Positions 37,290 through 45,190 of a stretch of DNA of 55,235 nucleotides are shown here, in pieces. The DNA lies in assembly GCA_017521425.1 (NCBI GenBank), contig JAFXCQ010000011.1, positions 1-55,235 of the forward strand, in the 5' to 3' direction. The notes under the pieces were generated by a model. The model had not been told where the DNA came from. It did not search any database and saw nothing but the letters and a program-made list of their open reading frames with translations. How positions within the stretch are numbered: the stretch's first letter is position 1; each line of letters begins with the position of its first letter. The translations under genes were made by a program, and so were the position numbers. The DNA is from Clostridia bacterium. GTDB taxonomy: Bacteria; Bacillota; Clostridia; Oscillospirales; Acutalibacteraceae.

Positions 37290-38147
37290 TTATCTACTCC
37301 TACTTTTCTTTTTAAAAATCCCGTGGGATTTATCAAAAACACGTTTTTTTACAGTTGAGTTTAACGGTTCATCCAACACCCACGGTAATTCGATTTGAAA
37401 AACAGAAAAAGTAAAAAATTTTCCCGTTTGTTCATTTGGGCAAACAAAATCATCGTTAACAACTATGCTCAAAAATAAATTATCATAAATATCTATTTCA
37501 TATTTACTTGCTTCAATAATTTCTCCGCAAACTGTATAATCAACAGACAAGTAGTCAATTGAGTTTTCTAGTTCAATACTGCTACTCTCATCAGGCTTTG
37601 AAACATCAACACCAAACTCACTTAAAAATTCTTTGAGTTTTGGGAGTTTTTCTTCTATTTGTGCATAAAAATTACGACAATTTGAACATTCGCAGAGAGA
37701 ATGTGTTTTATAATACGCTTTTGTTTTTTCTACATCAACAGAGAATTTCCAATCATCTTTTTCGATTGTTTTCATATTTCTTTCTCTATCAAAATGCAAA
37801 ATATATTCCGACTCTTGTTTCATTGATAAAAACGCTTCATTTTCAGTACCGAAAAAAGAAGCTGCAGAAGATTTGTCTCTCGTCTCCCATAAAGCGGGAT
37901 ATGCATTAGCATCATCACAACAATATTTCCATTCGTCTTCATCCAAAACACATATTTCTTCATAAGTATATTTATAAAAACCGGTTGAGCTTTTTAAAAT
38001 TATAAATCTTTTCGTTTTGTCACTGTTGTAAATGACTTTAACAATTTCATAATCAGTAAAAGACAACTGTTTATCATATAAAGCTTCAACAAGTTCTTCT
38101 ATTGGATATGCTTTTTTTCTTTTTCTCTTTAAAATTCGTTGATGCAA
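37290..38147 (-). CDS. Hypothetical protein heading the GH127 operon
   Basis: 285 residues from a TTG codon with AGGGGG upstream. Soluble, acidic, with many Tyr and Phe; CECSNCRNFY (about 150-160) holds two close Cys that could bind metal. No family is recognised. Its stop lies just 4 bases before the start of the phosphoesterase gene. It could be a regulator or a cytosolic adaptor. The promoter lies directly upstream. Confidence 0.55.
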   Translation of the reverse strand: MHQRILKRKRKKAYPIEELVEALYDKQLSFTDYEIVKVIYNSDKTKRFIILKSSTGFYKYTYEEICVLDEDEWKYCCDDANAYPALWETRDKSSAASFFGTENEAFLSMKQESEYILHFDRERNMKTIEKDDWKFSVDVEKTKAYYKTHSLCECSNCRNFYAQIEEKLPKLKEFLSEFGVDVSKPDESSSIELENSIDYLSVDYTVCGEIIEASKYEIDIYDNLFLSIVVNDDFVCPNEQTGKFFTFSVFQIELPWVLDEPLNSTVKKRVFDKSHGIFKKKSRSR

Positions 38148-38170
38148 CTGTACACCCCCTAATACAAATC

Positions 38171-38206
38171 AGTATATCATAAACAACTTAACTTTACAAT
38201 TGTAAA
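38171..38206 (-). promoter_or_regulatory. Promoter and palindrome of the GH127 operon
   Basis: On the - strand, TTGTAA (38199-38194), a 17-base spacer and TATACT (38176-38171). The perfect 14-base palindrome TTTACAATTGTAAA (38193-38206) covers the -35 box, as expected for a repressor site. The same core recurs at 41034. Confidence 0.7.
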
Positions 38207-38212
38207 AAACAA

Positions 38213-38238
38213 AGATACACCCTTTTATGAGTGTATCT
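38213..38238 (-). terminator. Terminator of the redox pair operon
   Basis: AGATACAC/GTGTATCT around a 10-base loop, followed on the - strand by TTTGTTTTTT. It ends the transcript of the ferredoxin-reductase-like gene. Confidence 0.75.
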
Positions 38239-38262
38239 CTGCTTTTATCAATATTATTTTCC

Positions 38263-39435
38263 TTAGTTTATTCTTACAACAAGGTCACTTTCAGGGAAGC
38301 TACAGCAAGGGTGAATAAAACCAAACTGCACGTCTGCCATACGGCGTTTATCTTCGCCTTCAGGAATATAAACTTTACCGCTTACAAGCTTACTTCTGCA
38401 AAATCCACATTCACCTGTGTGACATCTTGCTGGAACAACTATACCGGCACGCTCAAAAGCACAAAGAACGGTTTCGTTACTACTTGCTTTAATAACTGTT
38501 TCGTTTCCACGGTCAATAACTGTAATATTATATTCTTCTGCATTTTCTTCAGCCTTTTTACCAGAAGAAAATACTTCAAAGCGGATATATTTTTTCTCTT
38601 TATTAAGCTTTGGAAGTTCTGTTTCAAGGAATTTGTATAATCCACCAGGACCACATACAAAAATACTGTAATTTTCTGTCGGAGCATACTTTTTAATTAT
38701 ATCTGCTCCTACAAAACCCTTTTCGTAGCCTTCTTCTTCACTATGGCTTAACACATAAACCACTTTGATTTTCTCGTTTTTCTCTGAGAGAGAATCAAGT
38801 TCTGATTTAAAAAGAATTTCTTCTGATGTTCTACAACCATAAAGTAAAGTAAGACTGCAGTCTTCTTCACCCTCATCTATTGCTCTTGCGAGAGAAAGGA
38901 ATGGTGTAATACCACTACCACCTGCAATAGCAACTATATTTTGGGCATCTCTTAACTTGCTGTAAATCATATTACCTTCAGGAGCGTAAGCGATAACTTT
39001 GTCGCCGACTTTCCAGTTATCTAAAATATAATCTGAAACAAATCCGTCGTTTATACGCTTAACAGTAATCTGATATTCACCATTTAATGCACCAAGAGGT
39101 GAAGACGCAATAGAATATGAACGTGTTACAACTGCACTACCTATTGTAAGCTTAAATGTAAGATACTGACCTGCTTTAAAATATGCAAGCGGTGCAACTT
39201 CGCTTTTAAAATAATAACTTTTTGCTATATCTTTATGCTCTTCAATTTTTGTTATAACGAGTGACTGTTCTTTCGGGTGAATACTTTTAGCTACTTTGTT
39301 TACACCAAAATCATCAGTACGGGTTGGTAAAGTTGCCTCAGCACTGTTTATAAACTGTTTTCTCTCTGTTAAAAACTTCACTGTATTAACGGCATCTTTA
39401 AATCCACCATTTACAGAAAACTTTTTCTTGCTCAT
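38263..39435 (-). CDS. Flavin reductase with C-terminal 2Fe-2S ferredoxin domain
   Basis: 390 residues. Residues about 60-160 hold the FAD-binding RSYSIASSP, followed by the NAD-binding part (SGITPFLSLAR, FVCGPGGLYKFL). The C-terminal plant-type ferredoxin domain has CHTGECGFC (Cys338, 343, 346) and a fourth Cys at 377 or 378. The order flavin, NAD, 2Fe-2S matches the phenol-hydroxylase/vanillate-demethylase reductase group, which moves electrons from NAD(P)H to a partner oxygenase or reductase. The start abuts the stop of the desaturase-like gene, so the partner is probably that enzyme. Confidence 0.87.
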   Translation of the reverse strand: MSKKKFSVNGGFKDAVNTVKFLTERKQFINSAEATLPTRTDDFGVNKVAKSIHPKEQSLVITKIEEHKDIAKSYYFKSEVAPLAYFKAGQYLTFKLTIGSAVVTRSYSIASSPLGALNGEYQITVKRINDGFVSDYILDNWKVGDKVIAYAPEGNMIYSKLRDAQNIVAIAGGSGITPFLSLARAIDEGEEDCSLTLLYGCRTSEEILFKSELDSLSEKNEKIKVVYVLSHSEEEGYEKGFVGADIIKKYAPTENYSIFVCGPGGLYKFLETELPKLNKEKKYIRFEVFSSGKKAEENAEEYNITVIDRGNETVIKASSNETVLCAFERAGIVVPARCHTGECGFCRSKLVSGKVYIPEGEDKRRMADVQFGFIHPCCSFPESDLVVRIN

Positions 39436-40980
39436 TTACTTTACCTCCTTTTCCATACCGAGTATTGCATTTTTTGCTGCCATATCACCTGTTGTGTAAC
39501 TTGGTGAGTAACCCATATGCCTTGTAGTATAACCACCAGCAAAATAAAGACCAGGTATTCCCTTATCTATCATATCAAATACAATTCTTTTTACAATGCC
39601 GTCTTCCTTAGTTGCTTCGTAACCGTAAATTGTACCTGCAGGGGCATCTGTGTAACGAGCGTATGTCATAGGTGTTGCAATTTCAATTTCTTCAATATAA
39701 TCTTTAATTGCAATACCTGTTGCCTTTTCAAAATTGTCTATCATTTTTTCTGCAAATGCTTGCTTTGTTTTGTAATAATCCTTAACAGAAACATTACTCC
39801 ACTCGTCACCTGCGAAAATAGATGTCATATAAAGTATGCTTGTGCCTTCAGGGGAACAATCTTCAATCGCTTTATTAAGGCACACTGTTGCCTGAACATC
39901 ATTTGTTTCAATTTTTTTGCTTAATTCGTAACACTTTCTGTTATCGTTATCAGGATAAATAAAGTATGTATGATTATTAAGACCTATTTCTTCTGCTGAA
40001 CGGTTAAGACCTAAAAATACCGCAAAGCCTTTTGCGCCTAATGTTTTAGCATTAACCTCTTTTTTGAGCTTTTCAGGAATAACCTTTTCATCTATTAACT
40101 TTGTATATGCATTATAAGGAGATGCATTACAAACAACCGCTTTTGCGTTTACAACTGTTCCGTCTTCAAGCGTAACACCTGTTACTGCACCATTTTCAAT
40201 ATTGATTTTCTTTACAGCAGTATTAAACCATGCTTCACCGCCATTTTCTGTAAATGCTTCAAGTAAAGCAGTGCTTATCTGGTGGCTTCTTCCTTTTGGA
40301 ATAACCGCACCGTCAATAATATAAGCGTGAAGCATTGTGAAATAGTGAATAACATTGAGTTCGTCTGTTGGCTGACCAAGGTAACACCAATAAGCATTGA
40401 TAATATCTCTTGTTACCTGACTTGCCCCGAGGGATTTTAAAACTTCATCAACAGAGTAGTTTGCAATTTTCAAGAAATCTGTATGTTCTGAAAAAATCTC
40501 TTTAATCATAGAAGGCTTGAAGTCCTCAATATCACTTACAAAATCAAGAGTTTTTTCAATACTTTCAATAATGTCAAAAATCTTTGTTACTACCGCAGCA
40601 GAACCCTTGTCATACTCCTCAAGTTTTGCAATAAATTTTTCTTTACCCAAAGGCATTACATAGTCACACTTATTTTTTTCATCGAGTGTAATAACTCTGA
40701 ATGCTTCATCAAGAGCTACCCATTCTATTTTATCTGCCGCACCAACTTCTTTAAAAATTTTCTGTAAAGGTGACTTTCCTGTAATTGAACCAACACCACA
40801 AAGTTCGTGAAGTGATGCTTCAAATTCAAAGCGACCTCTTACAAAACTTGTTGCAAAGCCACCCGGTAAATTATGGCGTTCAATAAGCAAAGTTTTTTTG
40901 CCCTCTTTTGCAAGACGGGCAGAAGCCACAAGTCCGCCATTACCCGCACCTATAACAATTGCGTCATAGTTTTTAACCAT
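39436..40980 (-). CDS. Phytoene-desaturase/retinol-saturase-like FAD oxidoreductase
   Basis: 514 residues. The dinucleotide-binding IVIGAGNGGLVASARLAKEG and GGFATSF show the CrtI-like amine-oxidase superfamily, and the C-terminal FAD strip PGLYFAGGY occurs near residue 490. The closest visible group is the CrtI/retinol saturase/CrtISO branch, which adds or removes hydrogen at conjugated polyenes. No carotenoid genes are in the window, so the substrate is open. The 2Fe-2S reductase follows with no gap, which would supply electrons for saturation. The promoter carries the ACAATTG site. Confidence 0.82.
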   Translation of the reverse strand: MVKNYDAIVIGAGNGGLVASARLAKEGKKTLLIERHNLPGGFATSFVRGRFEFEASLHELCGVGSITGKSPLQKIFKEVGAADKIEWVALDEAFRVITLDEKNKCDYVMPLGKEKFIAKLEEYDKGSAAVVTKIFDIIESIEKTLDFVSDIEDFKPSMIKEIFSEHTDFLKIANYSVDEVLKSLGASQVTRDIINAYWCYLGQPTDELNVIHYFTMLHAYIIDGAVIPKGRSHQISTALLEAFTENGGEAWFNTAVKKINIENGAVTGVTLEDGTVVNAKAVVCNASPYNAYTKLIDEKVIPEKLKKEVNAKTLGAKGFAVFLGLNRSAEEIGLNNHTYFIYPDNDNRKCYELSKKIETNDVQATVCLNKAIEDCSPEGTSILYMTSIFAGDEWSNVSVKDYYKTKQAFAEKMIDNFEKATGIAIKDYIEEIEIATPMTYARYTDAPAGTIYGYEATKEDGIVKRIVFDMIDKGIPGLYFAGGYTTRHMGYSPSYTTGDMAAKNAILGMEKEVK

Positions 40981-41011
40981 ATTCCCACTTCTTTCGTAAT
41001 AATATAATTTT

Positions 41012-41043
41012 ATTATAGCATATAAAAAAAGAGTTTACAATTG
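41012..41043 (-). promoter_or_regulatory. Promoter of the redox pair with ACAATTG site
   Basis: On the - strand, TTGTAA (41040-41035), a 17-base spacer and TATAAT (41017-41012). AACAATTGTAAA covers the -35 box just as in the GH127 operon promoter. Confidence 0.65.
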
Positions 41044-41070
41044 TTTTATTACCTGTTGAATATGAATATA

Positions 41071-41110
41071 AAAAATCCGCACCATAGCAGTTTGCTACAG
41101 TGCGGATTTT
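41071..41110 (-). terminator. Terminator hairpin with GTGCGGATT stem
   Basis: AAAATCCGCAC and GTGCGGATTTT enclose TAGCA/TGCTA. It is homologous to the terminator at 42578 and ends the XRE-like gene. Confidence 0.8.
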
Positions 41111-41120
41111 CTGGATCTAT

Positions 41121-42212
41121 TTATTCAATATTACTTAATATATTTTTAAATTTGGGATTATCTCTGAATTTTTCTGAAAGCGGATATCTTTCACCTAAAA
41201 GATATTTCACCCTGCTTTGCATTTTGTCCGTTCCAAGATTTGTTTTTGTTTTTTCAAACTTTGCGCCACAAACAGTAGGTGATGTACTTACCGAAACTTC
41301 CGGTAAACTGTCAAAAATTTTAGCAAGTCGGACCTCCTCGTTAAAGCAATTCAATGCTCCATCTTCATCGCCTTTCAAATACTTTTTAACACCAAGATAA
41401 CCGTAGTCATAAATAATATGATTAAAGCTCTTTCCGTAATCTTCATCAGGCATAACCGCATGAAGTAAGCCGATAAAACTTTCCAAGATTTTTTCATCAT
41501 ATTCTGTAGGACCTTCATACGCTCTGAATAAACTTTCACCGAGCAATCTCAAAAGTTCAGAAACGCCATTTGCGCAGGCTTGTTTTTTCTTTTCAGGATA
41601 ATCGTAATAAATATACATAGCCTCGAAATCTCTCGCGTTTTGCATCAACGGCATACTCAATAAAACTTTTTCAGCTTCCGAAATATCCACATCACTACCA
41701 GGAATATTACTCAATTTGCTTAAATACCTACACATAAGTTTTTTTGCCCATATTCTTATGCTATCAATAGTACAATGCTCCTGAATCATTTCGTAAATAT
41801 TCTGTACCTCTGTTCTTACAGAAATTAAGTGGTCTGCCTTATCTTGTGTACTTGTAAGGCAATTCAGATATTTCACAAGTAAATCAAAATCACCCGGAAA
41901 TTCGCACACCGCCTCTTTCATAAGAGTTGTGACATCTTCAAATTTATGCTCGCTCCAAAGTTTTGAATATTCACTACAATAATATTGTTTTTTTCTTTCT
42001 TGTTCCATTTTGTTGATTCCAAGAAGATTATCAACGCTTGTATCAAAAAAAGATGCAATTGCAGGAAGCATTGTTATATCAGGATAAGTTTCATTTCTCT
42101 CCCACTTACTTATGCTTTGATTTGTGACTCCAAGAAAATTTGCAAGTGTCTCCTGTGTTATGTCTTTTTCCTTTCGCATTGATTTTATTGTTTGACCAAT
42201 ATTGATTGTCAA
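41121..42212 (-). CDS. XRE-family regulator with helical repeat domain
   Basis: 363 residues from a TTG codon with GGAGATGA upstream. Residues 1-65 form the HTH (DITQETLANFLGVTNQSISKW). The remaining 300 residues are helical, with repeated short hairpins like tetratricopeptide repeats. This layout is typical of Firmicute regulators that sense a peptide or small ligand in the repeat domain. Target genes are unknown. Confidence 0.83.
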   Translation of the reverse strand: MTINIGQTIKSMRKEKDITQETLANFLGVTNQSISKWERNETYPDITMLPAIASFFDTSVDNLLGINKMEQERKKQYYCSEYSKLWSEHKFEDVTTLMKEAVCEFPGDFDLLVKYLNCLTSTQDKADHLISVRTEVQNIYEMIQEHCTIDSIRIWAKKLMCRYLSKLSNIPGSDVDISEAEKVLLSMPLMQNARDFEAMYIYYDYPEKKKQACANGVSELLRLLGESLFRAYEGPTEYDEKILESFIGLLHAVMPDEDYGKSFNHIIYDYGYLGVKKYLKGDEDGALNCFNEEVRLAKIFDSLPEVSVSTSPTVCGAKFEKTKTNLGTDKMQSRVKYLLGERYPLSEKFRDNPKFKNILSNIE

Positions 42213-42309
42213 TTAAATCATCTCCATTTTTAAAATCAACAGCGCCGTTGTTATCTGTATCGTACCAACTTTTTAAGAGAAAATCAATAACTTCTTTGGA
42301 GATATAAAA

Positions 42310-42480
42310 TCAACTGTTGGTTGGATTTTTTGCGGTATGGTTGATTGTATCCCTTATTATACCGTTGTCTTTTATAAACTCAACACAGCTATCCTGTAAA
42401 TAATTAACAAAATCTAAAGCAGTCTGCTTCATCTCACCGCTTAAATTCTCAACAATGTAATCAAAGACACTCTTATTCAT
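42310..42480 (-). pseudogene. Small ORF, probable fragment of a longer gene
   Basis: 56 residues from an ATG (AAAGGAAG further upstream): MNKSVFDYIVENLSGEMKQT. The same frame continues after the TGA at 42310-42312 for about 34 codons (KEVIDFLLKSWYDTDNNGAV) into the start of the XRE gene. The downstream stretch has an EF-hand-like DTDNNGAVDF. This looks like a remnant of a longer gene with a stop and a missing middle or end. A short functional peptide cannot be excluded. Confidence 0.45.
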
Positions 42481-42532
42481 ATCAGCATAACGCTTCCTTT
42501 GCAATGATTTTATATATTAATGATAGCATAAA

Positions 42533-42548
42533 TTGAAATGTATTTCAA
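42533..42548. promoter_or_regulatory. 16-base palindrome at a -35 box
   Basis: TTGAAAT-GT-ATTTCAA, perfect 7-base arms. On the - strand, TTCAAT (42538-42533), 17 bases and TATAAA form a promoter for the small ORF, so the palindrome may be its operator. Confidence 0.5.
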
Positions 42549-42577
42549 CGTTTCAAAATCTCTCTGCAAACAACAGT

Positions 42578-42615
42578 AATCCGCACCATAGCAATCTGCT
42601 ACGATACGGATTTTT
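42578..42615 (-). terminator. Terminator hairpin, homologue of the one at 41071
   Basis: AATCCG/CGGATT outer stem and TAGCA/TGCTA inner stem with a T run, right after the AraC-like gene. Confidence 0.8.
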
Positions 42616-42619
42616 CATA

Positions 42620-43489
42620 TTATTTCTTTACAACAGGAACCCATATTTCACTGCGATAATCGTGGCTTCCCATATTACCTTCGGTATAAGCTTCGATATC
42701 CATTTCATAAGTAGGTTCATAGCCTGATGTCGGGAAGAATTCCGAAACGATTTTGTGCCACATATCCTGCATAGCTTTCGGCATTGAACCTTTACACTCA
42801 AACACCGCCCATATTCTTGCGGGAATCGTGTTTTTTCTGAATTCCTCAGGAATCTCAGTGTTTTTATCACATTTCGCTGCGATTGAATAATCAAAAGTCT
42901 TTGCGTTTTCGTGAAGATTTCCGTAGCACACACCAAATATAAAGGTTTTGTCTGTTGTTAATTCTGTAAGTTTTTTAACTGTACCATCTTTGTGTGAGCG
43001 TGTCCAAAAATCAGGAATACTTTTGGCATTTTCTGGATTTTCAACAGTGTGCGTGCTAACCTTTTCAATAATATCAAAAGCTTCTTTTTCTACAATTTTA
43101 TAGTCCATTATACTGCCTCCGCTTAATGTAATTTTTACACAAAGGCGAGAAAAAGACTTGAGTTTTGAACCATCCTTTTTAGCTTCGGACGGAGTAATTC
43201 CGTGAAACCTTGTAAAAGCCCTTGTAAAACTTTCAGGACTTTCATATCCATATTTGAATGCAATATCAATTACTTTTGAATCAGAAATACACAGCTCATT
43301 GCCGGCAAGAGTAAGCCTTCTGTTTCTGATGTAGTCTCCTAAAGTAATCCCACACAAAATACTGAAAATCCTTTGAAAATAGAATTCCGAACAAGCTGCT
43401 TCTTTTGCAACAAGTGCCATGTCAATTTCATCAGTCAGATGATTCTCAATATAATTTATTGCATTCTGTATACCTGTAACCCAATCCAT
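42620..43489 (-). CDS. AraC-family regulator with GyrI-like effector domain
   Basis: 289 residues from ATG behind GAGGTGA; the GTG nine bases upstream overlaps that site. Residues 1-105 hold the double HTH (MALVAKEAACSEFYFQRIF, and IDIAFKYGYESPESFTRAFTR), followed by a GyrI/AraE-like effector-binding domain (IPARIWAVFECKG, TYEMDIEAYTEG). Such proteins (Rob/BmrR-like) bind hydrophobic compounds and switch efflux or detoxification genes. The targets are not in sight. Confidence 0.9.
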   Translation of the reverse strand: MDWVTGIQNAINYIENHLTDEIDMALVAKEAACSEFYFQRIFSILCGITLGDYIRNRRLTLAGNELCISDSKVIDIAFKYGYESPESFTRAFTRFHGITPSEAKKDGSKLKSFSRLCVKITLSGGSIMDYKIVEKEAFDIIEKVSTHTVENPENAKSIPDFWTRSHKDGTVKKLTELTTDKTFIFGVCYGNLHENAKTFDYSIAAKCDKNTEIPEEFRKNTIPARIWAVFECKGSMPKAMQDMWHKIVSEFFPTSGYEPTYEMDIEAYTEGNMGSHDYRSEIWVPVVKK

Positions 43490-43626
43490 ATCGCTCACCT
43501 CTTTGTGTGGTTACATTATAAAACAAAGTAAATAACAATTCCTGACTTTTTATGCTCAATGTTGTATGGATATATTTTAGCATACCTTATACGTTGTTTC
43601 AATCAAAGAGATATGCATTTTAGTTG

Positions 43627-43655
43627 TTGAAAAGGCATACTGTTTGTGTTATAAT
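43627..43655 (+). promoter_or_regulatory. Promoter of the attenuated kinase gene
   Basis: TTGAAA (43627-43632), 17 bases, TATAAT (43650-43655). Transcription starts about 300 bases before the kinase, leaving a long leader. Confidence 0.8.
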
Positions 43656-43703
43656 ATATTTAAATAAATCTGCAAAAGCGGATTCCGAAAGGAGAACAAT
43701 TGT

Positions 43704-43736
43704 ATGAAAGTTTTTTATGAGGTAATCGAATCTTAA
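43704..43736 (+). CDS. 10-codon leader peptide
   Basis: AAAGGAGAA and a good gap precede ATG; the peptide is MKVFYEVIES and then TAA. It is followed by several hairpins and a terminator, the layout of leader peptides that sense ribosome stalling by antibiotics. Confidence 0.65.
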   Translation: MKVFYEVIES

Positions 43737-43832
43737 ACTGAATATGTGGTGCATACGATTTCGAGGTTTCGACCTCTTTGTTGTTGTGCCGTTTTAAAGT
43801 AACCTTTCGTGAATACTATAACTTTCGGTTGT

Positions 43833-43918
43833 AGCACACTTTTGGGTGTGTTATTTTTATACCTAAAATCAGCCGTAGGAAGTACCCACTAACAAGGGTT
43901 GCTTTCTACGGCATTTTT
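43833..43918 (+). promoter_or_regulatory. Terminator/antiterminator hairpins of the kinase leader
   Basis: A first hairpin (AGCACAC/GTGTGTT, 43833-43852) is followed by ATTTTTAT. A second (GCCGTAG to CTACGGC, 43872-43912, with inner CCC/GGG) is followed by ATTTTTG. Between them and the leader peptide, GAGGTTTCGACCTC is a further small hairpin. Two consecutive terminators suggest that transcription into the kinase gene depends on readthrough controlled by translation of the leader. Confidence 0.6.
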
Positions 43919-43963
43919 GCGCCCATTTTAGATTAATTAACATAAATATTTGGAGGAATAACA

Positions 43964-44929
43964 GTGAATAAACATATAATAGAAAACAATTATAATTTGA
44001 AAGTATCTGATATACAACTTCTTGATAAGCATTTTGGCACTGAGCTTTATTTAATCAACACAGATATAGGCAAATACATAGTTAAAGTTCTGCCGTTGTA
44101 TATGGAAAATGTAAAAAACGAAGGTGAACTTACCGAATATCTTTATAATCACGGACTTAAAGTTGCAAGATTTATGAAAAGCAAAGAAGATGCTTATGTG
44201 GTAAAAACCCCTGAATATCAGTTTACCGTTCAACAGTTTATTGAAGGTAAATCACTATCGGTGAATACTGCACCCGATTGGTTTATCAGCAAATCTGCTG
44301 AATTTCTTGGTCAAACAGCATTGTTGTTGAAAGATTATGATGGATTATCGTTACGATTTGGCAAAGACTTCTTTTCAACTAAAACAGTTCGCAGGAAAAT
44401 ATGGCAATACAAAAAGGAACTTGCGAAAGCGAAAAAGGCAAAAGAAGTGAACATTGTACCAATTTGGGAAGAACAAATCCGGCATCTCAAGAAAATTTCA
44501 AAAATCCATATTGCTACTAAAAAACTGACTTATGCCAATTCGCACGGTGATTATCACATAGGTCAGGCAATCATACATAACAATGATTTCACGGTTGTTG
44601 ACTGGAGTTCAGCTTGTAGGTTGCCTATTTGTTTGGATATTATTACATCTTATGTCTTTTCGAGTCCCACTTGTGCTGAAGGTGTGATTGATGCAGACGG
44701 ACTGAAGAAATATATCAAGCATTTCACAGAAAAGTTCCCATTAACCGAGTACGACATAAAAGCAATGCCTTATGTATTGTATTTTTGGCACTGCATGTGT
44801 AATTACCGACCTGATGAACTCTGTGATATTCCTGACAGTTATAAAGCTATCGCTAAACTCATAAACAACTTTTTGAATTGGCTTTATGATAATGTTGAAG
44901 AATTGTCTAAAGAATTATTGAAGAGCTAA
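43964..44929 (+). CDS. Aminoglycoside-phosphotransferase/CotS-like kinase
   Basis: 321 residues from a GTG behind GGAGG. The protein-kinase-like APH fold is seen in SHGDYHIGQAII (catalytic loop, HGDxH) and VVDWSSA (metal-binding Asp). N-terminal lysine in YIVKVLP would bind ATP. The family phosphorylates antibiotics, choline, or homoserine, and includes spore-coat CotS-like kinases. The leader attenuation suggests induction by a ribosome-stalling drug, so a resistance role is plausible but not proven. Confidence 0.82.
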   Translation: MNKHIIENNYNLKVSDIQLLDKHFGTELYLINTDIGKYIVKVLPLYMENVKNEGELTEYLYNHGLKVARFMKSKEDAYVVKTPEYQFTVQQFIEGKSLSVNTAPDWFISKSAEFLGQTALLLKDYDGLSLRFGKDFFSTKTVRRKIWQYKKELAKAKKAKEVNIVPIWEEQIRHLKKISKIHIATKKLTYANSHGDYHIGQAIIHNNDFTVVDWSSACRLPICLDIITSYVFSSPTCAEGVIDADGLKKYIKHFTEKFPLTEYDIKAMPYVLYFWHCMCNYRPDELCDIPDSYKAIAKLINNFLNWLYDNVEELSKELLKS

Positions 44930-44939
44930 GGGAAGCATA

Positions 44940-45109
44940 AAACCTACGACAACATCGGTCAGAAACATTGTCGCCTTGCTTCGTTACTCACTCGCAATGC
45001 TCTGTGTTTCTTCCTCTCGAAAACTTGCCTTCATCTGCCACCGGCAGCGGCAAGTCTTCGAGCAGTTAACAGCCAGACTCGTCTGTTGTAAACAGGTTGT
45101 CGTAAGTTT
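44940..45109. repeat. Nested palindromic element downstream of the kinase
   Basis: Outer inverted repeat AAACCTACGACAAC (44940-44953) and GTTGTCGTAAGTTT (45096-45109), 13 of 14 bases paired. Inside, CTCGAA-ACTTGCC pairs with GGCAAGT-TTCGAG (45016-45062) with an inner CTGCC/GGCAG, and CAGAC-TC-GTCTG (45074-45085). No gene is in the 44930-45190 spacer. It looks like a MITE or REP-type insertion. Confidence 0.65.
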
Positions 45110-45126
45110 GAGTTCTAATTAAAAAA

Positions 45127-45166
45127 CCAAAAAAATACACACCCTATTGGGTGTGCATTTTTTTGG
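45127..45166. terminator. Bidirectional terminator
   Basis: CCAAAAAAATACACACCC and its near complement, with A and T runs on either side, between convergent genes. Confidence 0.85.
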
Positions 45167-45190
45167 AACCCCACCCCTTTTTCGAACCCC

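Noticed and set aside
39517-39924. 135-codon + strand frame over the desaturase-like gene
   Set aside because: Cys- and Phe-rich shadow of a strong - strand gene with no start signals.
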